A DNA stretch of 64,000 nucleotides from Bailinhaonella thermotolerans (lineage in GTDB: Bacteria; Actinomycetota; Actinomycetes; Streptosporangiales; Streptosporangiaceae): NCBI RefSeq assembly GCF_003594875.1, contig NZ_QZEY01000005.1:372001-436000 (forward strand), in the 5' to 3' direction. Below the pieces are notes generated by a model. The model saw only the letters and a program-made list of their open reading frames with translations, ran no database searches and was not told where the DNA came from. The position numbers and the translations under genes are program-made. Shown one piece after another: positions 26,335-35,616 of the stretch (positions are counted from its first letter, which is position 1; every line of letters begins with the position of its first letter).

Positions 26335-26515
26335 ATCGCTTCGGATGGCTCACCGCCTCCCCCGCCACTCTGCTCCCCCTACCTCCGGCTGCCCTATCGC
26401 CTCCTGATCCCCGATTCCCACGGCCTTCAGCGAAGCCGGCCGGTAACCCGGAAGGAGGACTCCTGAGTCCTGTCGCGTATGCCGACGCGGGCTTAGGCCG
26501 TACCTTCGGGCCGAT

Positions 26516-26529
26516 GTTTCACGTGAAAC
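26516..26529. other. parS site 13
   Basis: Perfect GTTTCACGTGAAAC, the site closest to dnaA (3.2 kb). Confidence 0.93.
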
Positions 26530-26747
26530 ATCGAAGGGGGGCTGCGCCTGTCCCAGGCGTTCGACCCTCACAGACAGGCCGGCCTGCGGACACATGCGGC
26601 CTGGAGGTAGAGGTCCGCGGCCCGGAGACACGTACGGGCTCCAGGAAGGGGGCCACGTGGACAGGGACACCGCCGGAAGCGGGAGTCGGTGTCACTGCCG
26701 GGTTCTCGGGAGTTTGGTGGCACTGCCGGGCTCTAGGGAAAAGGGAA

Positions 26748-26780
26748 AGCCTCGGGCGATCGGGGGGATCGCGCCGAGGC
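26748..26780 (-). terminator. Terminator of the rpmH-jag operon
   Basis: A strong hairpin: AAGCCTCGG GCGATC pairs with GATCGC GCCGAGGCTT with one bulged base and a G-rich loop. It lies 19 bp after the jag stop. Confidence 0.8.
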
Positions 26781-26798
26781 TTCTGGGGGTGCCGTGGG

Positions 26799-27323
26799 TC
26801 AGGCGGGGAGGACCACCACGTAGCGGTTGGGCTCCTCGCCCTCGGACTCGCTGCGAAGGCCGGAGGCGGCCACCGCGTCGTGGACGATCTTGCGCTCGAA
26901 GGGGGTCATCGGCTGGAGGGGCTTCGAGCTCCCCGACCGCTTGACCTCCTCGGCGACCTCGGTGCCGAGCTTGGTGAGCTCGGAGCGGCGGCGCTCACGG
27001 TAGCCGGCGATGTCGAGCATCAGGCGGCTGCGCTCGCCCGTCTGGCGGTGCACGGCGAGGCGGGTGAGCTCCTGGAGGGCCTCCAGGACCTCGCCGCGCT
27101 TGCCGACGAGCTCGTCGCCCTCGATGCCGACCACCGAGACGACGGCGCGGTCGCCCTCGACGTCCATGTCGATGTCGCCGTCGAGGTCGGCGATGTCGAG
27201 AAGGCCCTCGACGTAGTCAGCGGCGATCTCGCCTTCCTGCTCCAGCGCCGCGACATCGGGGATGGCGCGCTCCTCCTCCACGGAGTCGCGCTCGGTCACC
27301 GGGCTGGCCTCGGCTTCGGTCAC
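26799..27323 (-). CDS. jag: RNA-binding protein Jag/KhpB
   Basis: A 174-residue RNA-binding protein with a KH-like domain (about residues 35-110, AADYVEGLLDIADLDGDIDMDVEGDRAVVSVVG, then VGKRGEVLEALQELTRLAV) and an R3H domain (about 110-174, LQPMTPFERKIVHDAVAASGLRSESEG). Homologues bind RNA with KhpA and influence cell elongation. The GTG at 27323 is chosen because AAGGAG lies 9 bp upstream; the ATG at 27347 has no binding site. Last gene of the rpmH-rnpA-yidD-yidC-jag operon, 51 bp after yidC. Confidence 0.93.
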   Translation of the reverse strand: MTEAEASPVTERDSVEEERAIPDVAALEQEGEIAADYVEGLLDIADLDGDIDMDVEGDRAVVSVVGIEGDELVGKRGEVLEALQELTRLAVHRQTGERSRLMLDIAGYRERRRSELTKLGTEVAEEVKRSGSSKPLQPMTPFERKIVHDAVAASGLRSESEGEEPNRYVVVLPA

Positions 27324-27374
27324 GGCCGGACTCTCCTTAGAAAGCATGGTCTCAACGACAAGTGTGCGGTACGG

Positions 27375-28319
27375 CTAGCGCTTCTTGCCGCCGGTTCGCT
27401 TACTGCGAGGCTGCTGCCGCGGCTGCTGGCGCGTGATCTTGGGCTCCGGCGGCGCGGGCGGGGCGGTGTCCTGCGGCGGTTGCTTGCGGAACTTCGCCAT
27501 CATGCCCGGCTTCTTCGGCTGCGGCTTCCCGTCGGCGCCGGGCGGCGGGTACTTGCTGTAGACCCAGTGCTGCTGCGCGAGCGACCAAACGTTCGTGGTC
27601 ACCCAGTACAGGATCAGGCCCAGCGGGAAGCCCAGGCTGAAGAAGGCGAACAGCGGCGAGATGTACATCAGGATCTTCTGCTGCTGCGCCATCGGGTTGT
27701 CCGGCATCTGCGCGATGGAGCGCTTCACGCTCTGCCGCACCGTCAGGAACGTCGTCAGCGAGCTCACCAGCACGAAGCAGAAGAGCACTGCCTTCGCGAG
27801 GATCGGGTTCCCCACGTGCATTGTGCCCGTGAGAACGGAGTTGTCCGTGAGGAAGGTCGCCGGGACCGGCACCCCGAGGATGTGCGCCTTCTGCGCACTG
27901 TCGACCATCTCCTGGCTCATGCCGAACTTGGCCTTGCCACCGGCGATCGCGTTGAGCACCGCGAACATCGAGAAGAAGACCGGCATCTGGGCCAGGAGCG
28001 GGAGACAGCCTCCCAGCGGGTTAGCGCCCGCCTCCTGGTAGACCTTCATGGTCTCCTGGCTCATGCGCTGCTTGTCGTGCTTGTACTTCTCGCGGATCTT
28101 CTGGATCTGGGGAGCCAGCTCCTGCATCTTGCGCGAGGAGTGCAACTGCTTCAGCACGAGCGGGAAGATCAGCAGACGCATCAGCACCGTCAGCGTGATG
28201 ATCGTCAGCGCCCAGTTGAGACCGCTGCTGGGGGCGATGAAGGTGCTGTACCCCTCGTGGATCTTTATCAGGACCCACGCGACGATCTCATAGAGCCAGT
28301 TCAGCCAAGCGAACTCCAC
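27375..28319 (-). CDS. yidC: Membrane protein insertase YidC
   Basis: A 314-residue insertase of the Oxa1/YidC/Alb3 family that places proteins in the membrane with or without Sec. Five helices are visible: LNWALTIITLTVLMRLLIFPLVL, GGCLPLLAQMPVFFSMFAVL, ILAKAVLFCFVLVSSLTTFL, and SPLFAFFSLGFPLGLILYWVTTNVW among them. The conserved catalytic-groove arginine lies in LTVLMRLLIFP. The C-terminal tail is basic (RQQPRQQPRSKRTGGKKR), suited to ribosome contact. GTG at 28319 follows GAGAGGAGA. Starts 4 bp after the yidD stop. Confidence 0.95.
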   Translation of the reverse strand: MEFAWLNWLYEIVAWVLIKIHEGYSTFIAPSSGLNWALTIITLTVLMRLLIFPLVLKQLHSSRKMQELAPQIQKIREKYKHDKQRMSQETMKVYQEAGANPLGGCLPLLAQMPVFFSMFAVLNAIAGGKAKFGMSQEMVDSAQKAHILGVPVPATFLTDNSVLTGTMHVGNPILAKAVLFCFVLVSSLTTFLTVRQSVKRSIAQMPDNPMAQQQKILMYISPLFAFFSLGFPLGLILYWVTTNVWSLAQQHWVYSKYPPPGADGKPQPKKPGMMAKFRKQPPQDTAPPAPPEPKITRQQPRQQPRSKRTGGKKR

Positions 28320-28323
28320 CTAG

Positions 28324-28599
28324 CTAGTCTCCTCTCAAGGCGGTTCCCCTTGGCTGGGGCACCGGGTCGTAGCCTCCGGGGTGGAACGGGTGGCACCGGC
28401 CGATCCGGCGAATCGTCAGCCAGGTGCCCCGAAGCGCGCCGTGCACGCCGATCGCCTCCAAGCCGTACGCGCTGCAGGAAGGCTCGAAGCGGCAGCGCGG
28501 ACCCAGAAGCGGACTGATGAACCTGCGGTAGAAGCGCACCCCGGACATGAGAAAACGCGCGACGACGCCGTGGTGTGCCGTCTCCTGCGCGGACGTCAT
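28324..28599 (-). CDS. yidD: Membrane insertion efficiency factor YidD
   Basis: A 91-residue amphipathic protein that helps YidC insertion. The family pattern is complete: [61 protein letters not shown], with three conserved cysteines. The ATG at 28599 overlaps the rnpA stop by 4 bp, so translation is coupled. Normal family length. Confidence 0.95.
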   Translation of the reverse strand: MTSAQETAHHGVVARFLMSGVRFYRRFISPLLGPRCRFEPSCSAYGLEAIGVHGALRGTWLTIRRIGRCHPFHPGGYDPVPQPRGTALRGD

Positions 28600-28961
28600 G
28601 ACGATTCCCGGTCCTTCGGTGCCTGCCGCCGGAGAAGTCGTTCGAGCGCGATGTCGAATTCGGCGGCCAGGCGCTCGGATCGCGCGGACGCGGCCTGGGG
28701 GTTGGCGCGTACCACAAGCAGGCTACCTCTCGGAAGCCGGTGCAAACGGTCGCGAACCACGTGGCGGAGGCGGCGGCGCACGCGGTTCCGCGTCACCGCG
28801 GGGCCGACGGCGCGGCTGACGATGAAGCCGACCCGGGGCGGGCGGTCCTCGTCTTCCACCTTCAGGTGCGCGACCAGGATCGGCCTGCCCGCACGGTCGC
28901 CACGGCGGACGGCGTGTCCGAACTCCTGGCTTCGCCGCATGCGGGACTCGGCTGGCAGCAC
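28596..28961 (-). CDS. rnpA: Ribonuclease P protein component
   Basis: A 121-residue basic protein that works with M1 RNA to mature tRNA 5' ends. The signature is [48 protein letters not shown], containing the RNR RNA-binding motif ([10 protein letters not shown]). The start GTG at 28961 ([21 protein letters not shown]) fits family length; the longer frame upstream is spurious. Overlaps yidD by 4 bp and lies 118 bp after rpmH. Confidence 0.95.
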   Translation of the reverse strand: MLPAESRMRRSQEFGHAVRRGDRAGRPILVAHLKVEDEDRPPRVGFIVSRAVGPAVTRNRVRRRLRHVVRDRLHRLPRGSLLVVRANPQAASARSERLAAEFDIALERLLRRQAPKDRESS

Positions 28962-29079
28962 TGCTTTTCCGGTCTCGTCGCTACCTGAGGTGCTCTTTAT
29001 GGGACAAAACCCGTCTCGTACGGCTCGCGCCGGTCTGCACCGGGCGGGCGCCGTACGAGACGGGGTTGTGGATGACGCG

Positions 29080-29217
29080 TCAGGCGGAGAGCTCGGCCCG
29101 GCCCTTGCGACGGCGCGCGGCAAGGATGGCGCGGCCGGCCCGGGTGCGCATGCGCAGCCGGAAGCCGTGGGTCTTCGCGCGCCGACGGTTGTTCGGCTGG
29201 TAAGTACGCTTGCTCAC
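29080..29217 (-). CDS. rpmH: 50S ribosomal protein L34
   Basis: A 45-residue, very basic ribosomal protein. [44 protein letters not shown] matches L34 over its full length. The GTG at 29217 follows GGAG at 8 bp spacing. First gene of the operon leading through rnpA, yidD and yidC to jag, facing away from dnaA. Confidence 0.96.
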   Translation of the reverse strand: MSKRTYQPNNRRRAKTHGFRLRMRTRAGRAILAARRRKGRAELSA

Positions 29218-29732
29218 TCTGGGGCTCCAGGTTGAAACGCTTGTCGAAGCAAAGGACTGCACGGCCCATCAGCACCGGCGACCCCCGGCCCGCGAGGGCA
29301 TGCGAGAAGCCGTCGGGTGACAAGCCGACCGTCGTACGTTACGGGGTCGGGTGGTTCCAGGTCAAACGCGCGAACGCCGCCGCGCGAGTATCCACAGGCT
29401 CAGCCCACCCATCCCCCAAGCCCCACTAGTCTGTGGACAACGGCTTGAACGGGTGCTGTGAACACGGCTACTGTCGGCCCTCCGGACCTTCCCCTCACTG
29501 AGCTCGACTGGGAGGCCGGTACCCCAGCTTACGGGTGCCCGGTTCGGTGGCGCAGTCCGGTGCGCCCCCTCCCGGGACACCCATGAGCGGCTGTGCACAC
29601 CGGGGCTCAACCTGTGCACAAGGGTGTGGATTACTGACCGGGCAGCGACCCGGACGACGGCCCGGAACGCGAAAATCCGGGGGGCGCACTGTGGATAACC
29701 TCACAGCGCGAACGCGAGGAGGGGACCTCTAA
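29218..29732. other. rpmH-dnaA gap with promoters and DnaA boxes
   Basis: About 515 bp that hold the divergent promoters of rpmH and dnaA. DnaA boxes are seen at 29432-29440 (TGTGGACAA) and 29690-29698 (TGTGGATAA), and weaker TATCCACAG at 29389 and TGTGCACAA near 29613. No gene. Confidence 0.8.
29432..29474 (+). promoter_or_regulatory. dnaA promoter with adjacent DnaA box
   Basis: TTGAAC (29445-29450) and TACTGT (29469-29474) are 18 bp apart, a good primary-sigma promoter 258 bp before dnaA. A perfect DnaA box abuts the -35 box at 29432-29440, which predicts autorepression by DnaA. Confidence 0.6.
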
Positions 29733-31697
29733 ATGGACAGCATGGATCTCGCCTCGGTGTGGTCCCGTTCTCTCGAGGGGCTGGCCGACGGAACGATCCC
29801 CCCGCAGCAGCGGGCGTGGCTGGCCATGACGCGTCCGCTCGGCCTGGTGGAGGACACCGCCCTGCTCGCGGCCCCCAACGAGTTCGCCAAGGACATCCTG
29901 GAGACGCGGCTGCGCCCGATCATCGCGCACGCGCTCTCCCAGCAGCTCGGCCGGCCCATCCGGGTCGCGGTGACGGTGGACCCGGCGGCGGCTTCTCCAC
30001 AGGGCGACGGTTCTCCACAGTCGTCCACAGGCGGTCCACAGGTTTTCCGCAGCAACCCGCGGCACAATCCACCGGGTAATCCACACGATGGGCGGGGTTC
30101 TCAACAGGCGGGCTCTCCGTACACAACCGGTCCACACCCTTATCCCCAGGATGGCCCGGGGATTTCCCCAGCTTCATCCCCAGGGGGACGAGACGCGCAA
30201 AGTGGACAGCGCCCGCCGTACACCCATGAGCATTCACAGCCTCAGGGATACGCCGACGAGTTGTTCCCTCGGGAGCAGTTCTCCACTGACGGTTTTCCCC
30301 AGGGGGCGCGTTCTCCCCAGGAGTTTCCCCAGGGATCGGACGCATTTCCCCAGGGTTCCGAATCGTTTCCCCAGTCTCCGGATCGTTTTCCCCAGGGGAC
30401 GGACTCTTTTCCCCAGGGTGGCGACGGCTTTCCGCAGGGCGGCCAGCAGGGTGGCGGCGACTCCTACGGGCGTGACTCGTACGGCGCCGAGGCGTTCCCC
30501 AGGTCCTTCGACTCCGCCCAGACTGCCGAGAAGCCGTCCGCTTCTCCACAGCCCGTGCCGGAGCCCGCTCCCCAGCGGCGCGACCCGCAGCCGTCGTACG
30601 CCCCGGCGCGGCCGGCGGGCGGCCGGAGCTGGGAGTCGGGCAACGGCCGCACCTCCGCCGAGCCCGCGCGGCTGAACCCGAAGTACACCTTCGAGACCTT
30701 CGTCATAGGGTCCAGCAACCGGTTCGCGCACGCCGCGGCGGTCGCGGTGGCCGAGGCGCCGGCCAAGGCGTACAACCCGCTGTTCATCTACGGGGACTCC
30801 GGGCTGGGCAAGACGCACCTGCTGCACGCGATCGGCCACTACGCGCAGAGCCTGTACGAGGGCGCGCGGGTGAGGTACGTCAGCTCGGAGGAGTTCACGA
30901 ACGACTTCATCAACTCGATCCGCGACACCAAGGCGGACGGGTTCCGCCGGCGCTACCGCGACGTGGACATCCTGCTTGTGGACGACATCCAGTTCCTGGA
31001 AAACAAGGAGCAGACCCAGGAGGAGTTCTTCCACACCTTCAACACCCTCCACAACGCCAACAAGCAGATCGTGATCTCCAGCGACCGGGCGCCGAAGCAG
31101 CTCGTGACGCTGGAGGACCGGCTGCGCAACCGGTTCGAGTGGGGCCTGATCACCGACGTCCAGCCGCCCGAGCTGGAGACCCGCATCGCGATCCTGCAGA
31201 AGAAGGCGGTGCAGGAGGGGCTCGCCGCTCCCCCGGACGTCCTGGAGTTCATCGCGAGCAAGATCTCGACGAACATCCGGGAGCTGGAGGGCGCGCTGAT
31301 CCGGGTGACCGCGTTCGCCAGCCTCAACAGGCAGTCCGTGGACCTGGAGCTCGCCGAGATCGTGCTCAAGGACCTGATCCCGGACAGCGGCAGCACCGAG
31401 ATCACGACGGCCACGATCATGGCGCAGACCGCGGCGTACTTCGGGCTGTCGATCGACGACCTGTGCGGCGGCTCGCGCTCGCGCGTGCTGGTGACGGCCC
31501 GGCAGATCGCGATGTACCTGTGCCGGGAGCTGACGGACCTGTCGCTGCCGAAGATCGGCCAGCAGTTCGGCGGACGGGACCACACGACCGTCATGCACGC
31601 CGACCGGAAGATCCGCTCGCTCATGGCCGAACGCCGCTCGATCTACAACCAGGTCACGGAACTCACAAACCGGATTAAGCAGCATTCGCGTAGCTGA
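29733..31697 (+). CDS. dnaA: Chromosomal replication initiator DnaA
   Basis: A 654-residue AAA+ initiator. Domain I is the first 90 residues ([23 protein letters not shown]). Domain II is very long, about residues 90-315, Pro/Gln/Ser-rich, with five FPQG-type heptad repeats at 198-232. Domain III has Walker [17 protein letters not shown] (about 352-367), Walker [10 protein letters not shown] and sensor regions. Domain IV ends with the DNA-binding signature [18 protein letters not shown] at 29733 follows GAGGAGGGGACC. Length matches the long Streptomyces-type DnaA. The domain II coding stretch is rich in DnaA-box-like words. The gene lies directly left of oriC. Confidence 0.97.
   Translation: MDSMDLASVWSRSLEGLADGTIPPQQRAWLAMTRPLGLVEDTALLAAPNEFAKDILETRLRPIIAHALSQQLGRPIRVAVTVDPAAASPQGDGSPQSSTGGPQVFRSNPRHNPPGNPHDGRGSQQAGSPYTTGPHPYPQDGPGISPASSPGGRDAQSGQRPPYTHEHSQPQGYADELFPREQFSTDGFPQGARSPQEFPQGSDAFPQGSESFPQSPDRFPQGTDSFPQGGDGFPQGGQQGGGDSYGRDSYGAEAFPRSFDSAQTAEKPSASPQPVPEPAPQRRDPQPSYAPARPAGGRSWESGNGRTSAEPARLNPKYTFETFVIGSSNRFAHAAAVAVAEAPAKAYNPLFIYGDSGLGKTHLLHAIGHYAQSLYEGARVRYVSSEEFTNDFINSIRDTKADGFRRRYRDVDILLVDDIQFLENKEQTQEEFFHTFNTLHNANKQIVISSDRAPKQLVTLEDRLRNRFEWGLITDVQPPELETRIAILQKKAVQEGLAAPPDVLEFIASKISTNIRELEGALIRVTAFASLNRQSVDLELAEIVLKDLIPDSGSTEITTATIMAQTAAYFGLSIDDLCGGSRSRVLVTARQIAMYLCRELTDLSLPKIGQQFGGRDHTTVMHADRKIRSLMAERRSIYNQVTELTNRIKQHSRS
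29993..30148 (+). other. DnaA-box-like array inside dnaA
   Basis: Seven words near TTGTCCACA on the same strand: TTCTCCACA (29993, 30011), TCGTCCACA (30021), CGGTCCACA (30032, 30128), TAATCCACA (30077) and TTATCCCCA (30140). Most differ by one base. They lie in the part encoding domain II. Confidence 0.5.
30324..30428 (+). repeat. dnaA: 21-bp coding tandem repeat in dnaA
   Basis: Five units of 21 bp encode [28 protein letters not shown] and FPQGGDG, followed by a partial sixth. Each contains TTTCCCCAG or TTTCCGCAG. Part of the disordered domain II. Confidence 0.85.
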
Positions 31698-32097
31698 CAA
31701 CGGCGGTAACCATGCACAGACTGTGGATAACTCCTGTGGATTGGCGTGGACAACCGGTGGATGCCTGTGAATACCGGGGTGTGGACGAAGTTGGGGACGA
31801 CCGGTGGACAACCGGTGGACGAACCCCCAAGAACCTGGGGACGGACTGTGGGGAAACTTTGACCGTCCCCAGGCAACCACAGCTCATCCACCGTTCACCC
31901 ACAGGGGCAGTGGATGAAAATATCGGGGGTGACCTGCGGAAACGGCCTTCATCCACAGTTTCCACCGCCCCTAATATGACTGCTTCCCTATCTCTCACCT
32001 AGGGACCGAGAACAACAGTTGGGGTTCCGCTCGTGCCGGACCCTGATCCACAGCCACACTTCATGCACAACAAACCTCACCCAGGAGGCGGGTCCAC
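31698..32097. other. oriC: Replication origin oriC
   Basis: The 400-bp dnaA-dnaN gap is dense in DnaA boxes, mostly on the minus strand to the left (TGTGGATAA at 31722, TGTGGATTG at 31735, CGTGGACAA at 31745, GGTGGACAA at 31803, TGTGGACGA near 31780) and on the plus strand to the right (TCATCCACC, TCATCCACAG). An AT-richer stretch GAAAATATCG near 31917 and CCTAATATGAC near 31972 could be the unwinding element or the dnaN promoter. Confidence 0.9.
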
Positions 32098-33234
32098 GTG
32101 ATGTTCAGGGTCGACCGCGACGTGCTCGCCGAGGCGGTGGCATGGACCGCACGCACCTTGCCGGTGCGGCCGTCCGTCCCCGTCCTCGCCGGCATGCTCC
32201 TAGAAGTCACCGACGAGCAGCAGCTCAAGCTGTCGGGATTCGACTACGAGGTCTCCGCGCAGGTGACGCTGGACCTCCAGTCGGGCGACGCCGGCAAGGT
32301 GCTGGTCTCCGGCAAGCTGCTCGCCGAGATCACGCGCGCGCTCCCCGCACAGCCTGTGGACTTCGTCGTCGACGGCGCCAAGGCGGTCGTCACCTGCGGC
32401 AGCGCCAAGTTCACCCTGCTGACCATGCCTGTGGAGGACTACCCGTCCCTCCCGGCGATGCCCCCGGCCACCGGGGTCGTCGGCAGCGACGTGTGGGCCT
32501 CGGCCGTCTCCCAGGTCGCCGTGGCCGCCGGCCGCGACGACACGCTCCCGCTGCTCACCGGGGTGCGCGTCGAGATCGAGGGCGAGTCCGTCACGCTGGC
32601 GGCCACCGACCGCTACCGCCTCGCCGTACGCGAGCTGTCCTGGCAGCCCGAGCAGCCCGACATCTCCGCGGTGGCCCTGGTGCCGGCGCGCACGCTCGCC
32701 GACACGGCGAAGTCGCTGACCACGGGCGCGCAGGTCGAGATCGCGCTGACCTCGGGCGGCGGCGGTGGCGGCGAGGGCATGATCGGTTTCGAGAGCGGTG
32801 GCCGCCGCACCACGACGCGGCTGCTCGACGGGGAGTTCCCGAAGTACCGCTCGCTGCTGCCGACCGAGTTCAGCGCCCGGGCCGACCTGGCCACCGGGCC
32901 GTTCGTCGAGGCGGTCAAGCGCGTGTCGCTCGTCGCGGAGCGCAACACCCCGGTGCGGCTGTCGTTCCGCGGCGGCGAGGTCGTGCTGGAGGCGGGCAGC
33001 GGCGACGAGGCACAGGCTGTAGAAGTCCTGGAGACCGAGTTCGACGGCGACGCGATCGACATCGCGTTCAACCCGGGCTTCCTGCTGGACGGCCTGGGCG
33101 CGATCGACTCCGACATCGCTCGACTGCAGTTCACCACCTCGACCAAGCCCGCGATCCTCACCGGCAAGCCCGCGGACGAGCCCGCCGCCACGCCGTACCG
33201 CTACCTGATCATGCCCATCCGGCTCTCCAGCTAA
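32098..33234 (+). CDS. dnaN: DNA polymerase III beta clamp DnaN
   Basis: A 378-residue sliding clamp with three similar domains, forming a ring dimer that holds the replicase on DNA. VMFRVDRDVLAEAVAWTARTLPVRPSVPVLAGMLLEV is the usual start, and LPLLTGVRVEIEGESVTLAATDRYRLAVREL is the domain 2 signature. The end YRYLIMPIRLSS is the typical C terminus. Start taken at GTG 32098, 9 bp after AGGAGG; the ATG at 32101 is possible. Follows oriC. Confidence 0.97.
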   Translation: MMFRVDRDVLAEAVAWTARTLPVRPSVPVLAGMLLEVTDEQQLKLSGFDYEVSAQVTLDLQSGDAGKVLVSGKLLAEITRALPAQPVDFVVDGAKAVVTCGSAKFTLLTMPVEDYPSLPAMPPATGVVGSDVWASAVSQVAVAAGRDDTLPLLTGVRVEIEGESVTLAATDRYRLAVRELSWQPEQPDISAVALVPARTLADTAKSLTTGAQVEIALTSGGGGGGEGMIGFESGGRRTTTRLLDGEFPKYRSLLPTEFSARADLATGPFVEAVKRVSLVAERNTPVRLSFRGGEVVLEAGSGDEAQAVEVLETEFDGDAIDIAFNPGFLLDGLGAIDSDIARLQFTTSTKPAILTGKPADEPAATPYRYLIMPIRLSS

Positions 33235-34177
33235 CCCCGTCCCCACAGGGGTTTTCCACATCCTCCGGGGGAGTTCCCCGCCCCCCGGGGGTTCGTCCAC
33301 AGCCGCGTGTACGGCTCCCGCGTCCGGTACGGCCGTCGCGCCCGTACGGCCGATGCCGCGGTATGGCCGCCGCCGCGATTCGGCGGGAGCCGTACCGCGG
33401 GGCGTGGGATCGCCCTGGCGGGAGCCGTGACGCGGCGTGAGGGGCCCCTGAGGCGGGAGAGGTCTTCCGGGGCCTGGAAGGCGCAGGTGGCGTCTCAGGC
33501 CGTTCTGGAGCCTCTCCCGGGGGTGGGGTCGCAGGGCCGCCCCGCACGACATCCGCCCTTCGCGGCGGATGTCCCCGGATCTCCCGCGGATGTCCCCACG
33601 GGCCCCGGGCCTGTGGCCGTGTCGACGTCGAGCGAGTTCCCACAGCGGCGCGACTCCAGGTCCCCACCGTCTGTGGACGGGGGAGGAAGCCCAGCCACCT
33701 GTCCACAGACGATCGCGGACATCCACGACGGGTACCCGCCCTCGCCCACCACGGCCCGTACGGCTCGGCGCCGTGGCTGTGGACGTCGGCTCGGGATGGG
33801 CGGTGCGTGGACGTTCCCCGCGACTGAGCCTCTGTGCGTCCCGGCCGGCGGCTGTGGATGGAAGACGGGATTCCGCCCCGGGCGCGGCCGGAGGCCCTCC
33901 GGCGACCGCGCGCCGGCCCGGGCTCGCGCCGGCCTGGGCGCGAGCCGTACGCCCAAGGATGTGGACGGACACCGGGGCGCGGTTTCCACAGGGTCGGGTG
34001 GGGAGGGTTCTGGGTGAGATGGCTGGCCGCGCGGGCATGACCGGCTCGCACGGCAGGGCACGCCCGGGGCGCTCGGCGGGTTTGTCCACAGCGCTGTGGA
34101 CAAACTCTGGGGATAAGACCCCGCGGTTCGGAGTGGTCCGGTGATCCGGAATGATTGGGAGATGGGGGTGATTCCGC
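33235..34177. other. dnaN-gnd gap
   Basis: About 940 bp with no supportable gene; several GC-driven frames on both strands show Pro/Arg/Gly-rich, family-free sequence. It holds several near DnaA boxes (GTCCACAG and its reverse) and the box pair at 34082-34103. Confidence 0.6.
34082..34103. other. Head-to-head DnaA-box pair
   Basis: TTGTCCACA at 34082-34090 and TGTGGACAA at 34095-34103 form a perfect 22-bp dyad. Both boxes are exact. It lies 75 bp before gnd. Confidence 0.75.
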
Positions 34178-35119
34178 ATGCAGATCGGCATGATCGGCCT
34201 GGGCCGCATGGGCGGCAACATGGCCGAACGGTTGCGCAGAGGCGGCCACGAGGTGGTCGGCTACGACGCGAATCCTGAGGTCAGCGACGTAGCGAGCCTC
34301 AAGGCACTGGTCGAGGCGCTCGCCGCGCCGCGCGTGGTGTGGGTGATGGTGCCCGCCGGGGAGCCGACGAGGCTGACCCTGGAGGAGCTCGGTCAGCTCA
34401 TGAGCGCGGGCGACATCGTGATCGACGGTGGCAACTCGCACTATGTGGATGACCGCGTCCACGCCGAGCAGCTCGGCGGCAAGGGCGTCGGTTTCGTCGA
34501 CGTGGGCGTGAGCGGCGGCGTCTGGGGTCTCCAGAACGGCTACGCGCTCATGGCCGGCGGCGAGACGGAGCACATCCAGCGCCTGATGCCGATCTTCGAG
34601 ACCCTCAAGCCCGAGGGCCCGGACGGCTTCGTCCACGCGGGCGACGTCGGCGCCGGGCACTTCGCCAAGATGGTCCACAACGGCATCGAGTACGGCATGA
34701 TGCAGGCGTTCGCCGAGGGCTACGAACTGCTTCGCGCCTCCGACGCCGTCAAGGACGTGCCGGGGATCTTCTCGAGCTGGCGCACCGGCACCGTGATCCG
34801 TTCCTGGCTGCTCGACCTGATGGTCAACGCGCTGAACGAGGACAACGACCTGTCCGGCATCCGCGGCGTCGCCCAGGACTCCGGCGAGGGCCGGTGGACC
34901 GTGCAGGCCGCCGTGGACCACGCCGTGCCGCTGCCGGTGATCACCGCCGCCCTGTTCGCGCGCTTCGCGTCGCGCCAGGACGACTCCCCCGCCATGAAGG
35001 TCGTCGCCGCGCTGCGGAACCAGTTCGGCGGGCACGCCATCACCTCGGCCGCCGGCGAGGTCGGCAAGGGCGCGGACTCCCCCGGCGCCGACGTCGCCCC
35101 GCCTCCCGAGGCCCGCTGA
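34178..35119 (+). CDS. gnd: 6-phosphogluconate dehydrogenase (decarboxylating), short form
   Basis: A 313-residue dehydrogenase that oxidises 6-phosphogluconate to ribulose 5-phosphate and CO2. The coenzyme site is QIGMIGLGRMGGNMAERL, with the conserved IDGGNSHYVDD, the substrate loop GVSGGVWGLQNGYALM and catalytic KMVHNGIEYGMMQAFAEG. It belongs to the roughly 300-residue, probably NAD-dependent, form rather than the 470-residue enteric enzyme. ATG at 34178 follows GGAGATGGGGG. A gnd gene between dnaN and recF is common in streptomycetes and relatives. Confidence 0.94.
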   Translation: MQIGMIGLGRMGGNMAERLRRGGHEVVGYDANPEVSDVASLKALVEALAAPRVVWVMVPAGEPTRLTLEELGQLMSAGDIVIDGGNSHYVDDRVHAEQLGGKGVGFVDVGVSGGVWGLQNGYALMAGGETEHIQRLMPIFETLKPEGPDGFVHAGDVGAGHFAKMVHNGIEYGMMQAFAEGYELLRASDAVKDVPGIFSSWRTGTVIRSWLLDLMVNALNEDNDLSGIRGVAQDSGEGRWTVQAAVDHAVPLPVITAALFARFASRQDDSPAMKVVAALRNQFGGHAITSAAGEVGKGADSPGADVAPPPEAR

Positions 35120-35607
35120 CACCCACGGCTCCACCCCCGCTCGCCCACGGCCTGTGGATCCCGCTCACGGAAATCCACAGGCCGGTCGACGGCGCACCGC
35201 CGCCCTGGGCGTACGGCGTGGACCCGAGCCCGGCGCGCCCGATCAGCGGCCGGTTCACAAGCGGCGCGGGACGCGTCCGCGCCCGTTTCGCGGCGTCCGG
35301 GGTGACTCGCGGCCCGCGCTCCGGCTCCTCCCGAAAGAAGTCCCCGGGAGTGAGGGGCAGCCACATGCCTGGCCTGAGCCCGGGCGAGGAGCGGACCCGC
35401 CCTGTGGACAGCGTCGCGCAGAAGCCGGATGTCCACATGTCCACAACCCCGGCGCCTCCGGGAGTCCGGCAGGGATCGGGGCACGGACCTCGGCGGGAAC
35501 GTGTAGGGCCATGAGCGTGATTGCCCGGGAGGCGGAGGCACACGACGCGGTCCGCACAGGTGGCGGCACCTGCGCACAACGCCATACCCGCACACACCAA
35601 GGCTCGC

Positions 35608-35616
35608 TTGTCCACA
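35608..35616 (+). other. DnaA-box match TTGTCCACA
   Basis: Perfect box in the gnd-recF gap, one of many TGTGGA/TCCACA words there. Confidence 0.5.

Larger units (their letters stand above)
25438..26747. other. Long rsmG-jag gap with three parS sites
   Basis: About 1.3 kb between rsmG and jag, which are usually close neighbours. No frame has a convincing start or family likeness. It contains parS sites 11-13 and a DnaA-box match at 25663. Confidence 0.6.

Noticed and set aside
26172..28517. 781-residue frame opposite jag and yidC
   Set aside because: Mirror frame of well-recognised minus-strand genes, and it runs through three parS-type stretches.
29613..29621. TGTGCACAA as a further DnaA box
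   Set aside because: Mismatch in the conserved core; kept only as a weak word in the gap description.
33495..34103. 202-residue minus-strand frame in the dnaN-gnd gap
   Set aside because: Pro/Arg/Ser-rich and free of domains; the stretch is better explained by DnaA-box words.
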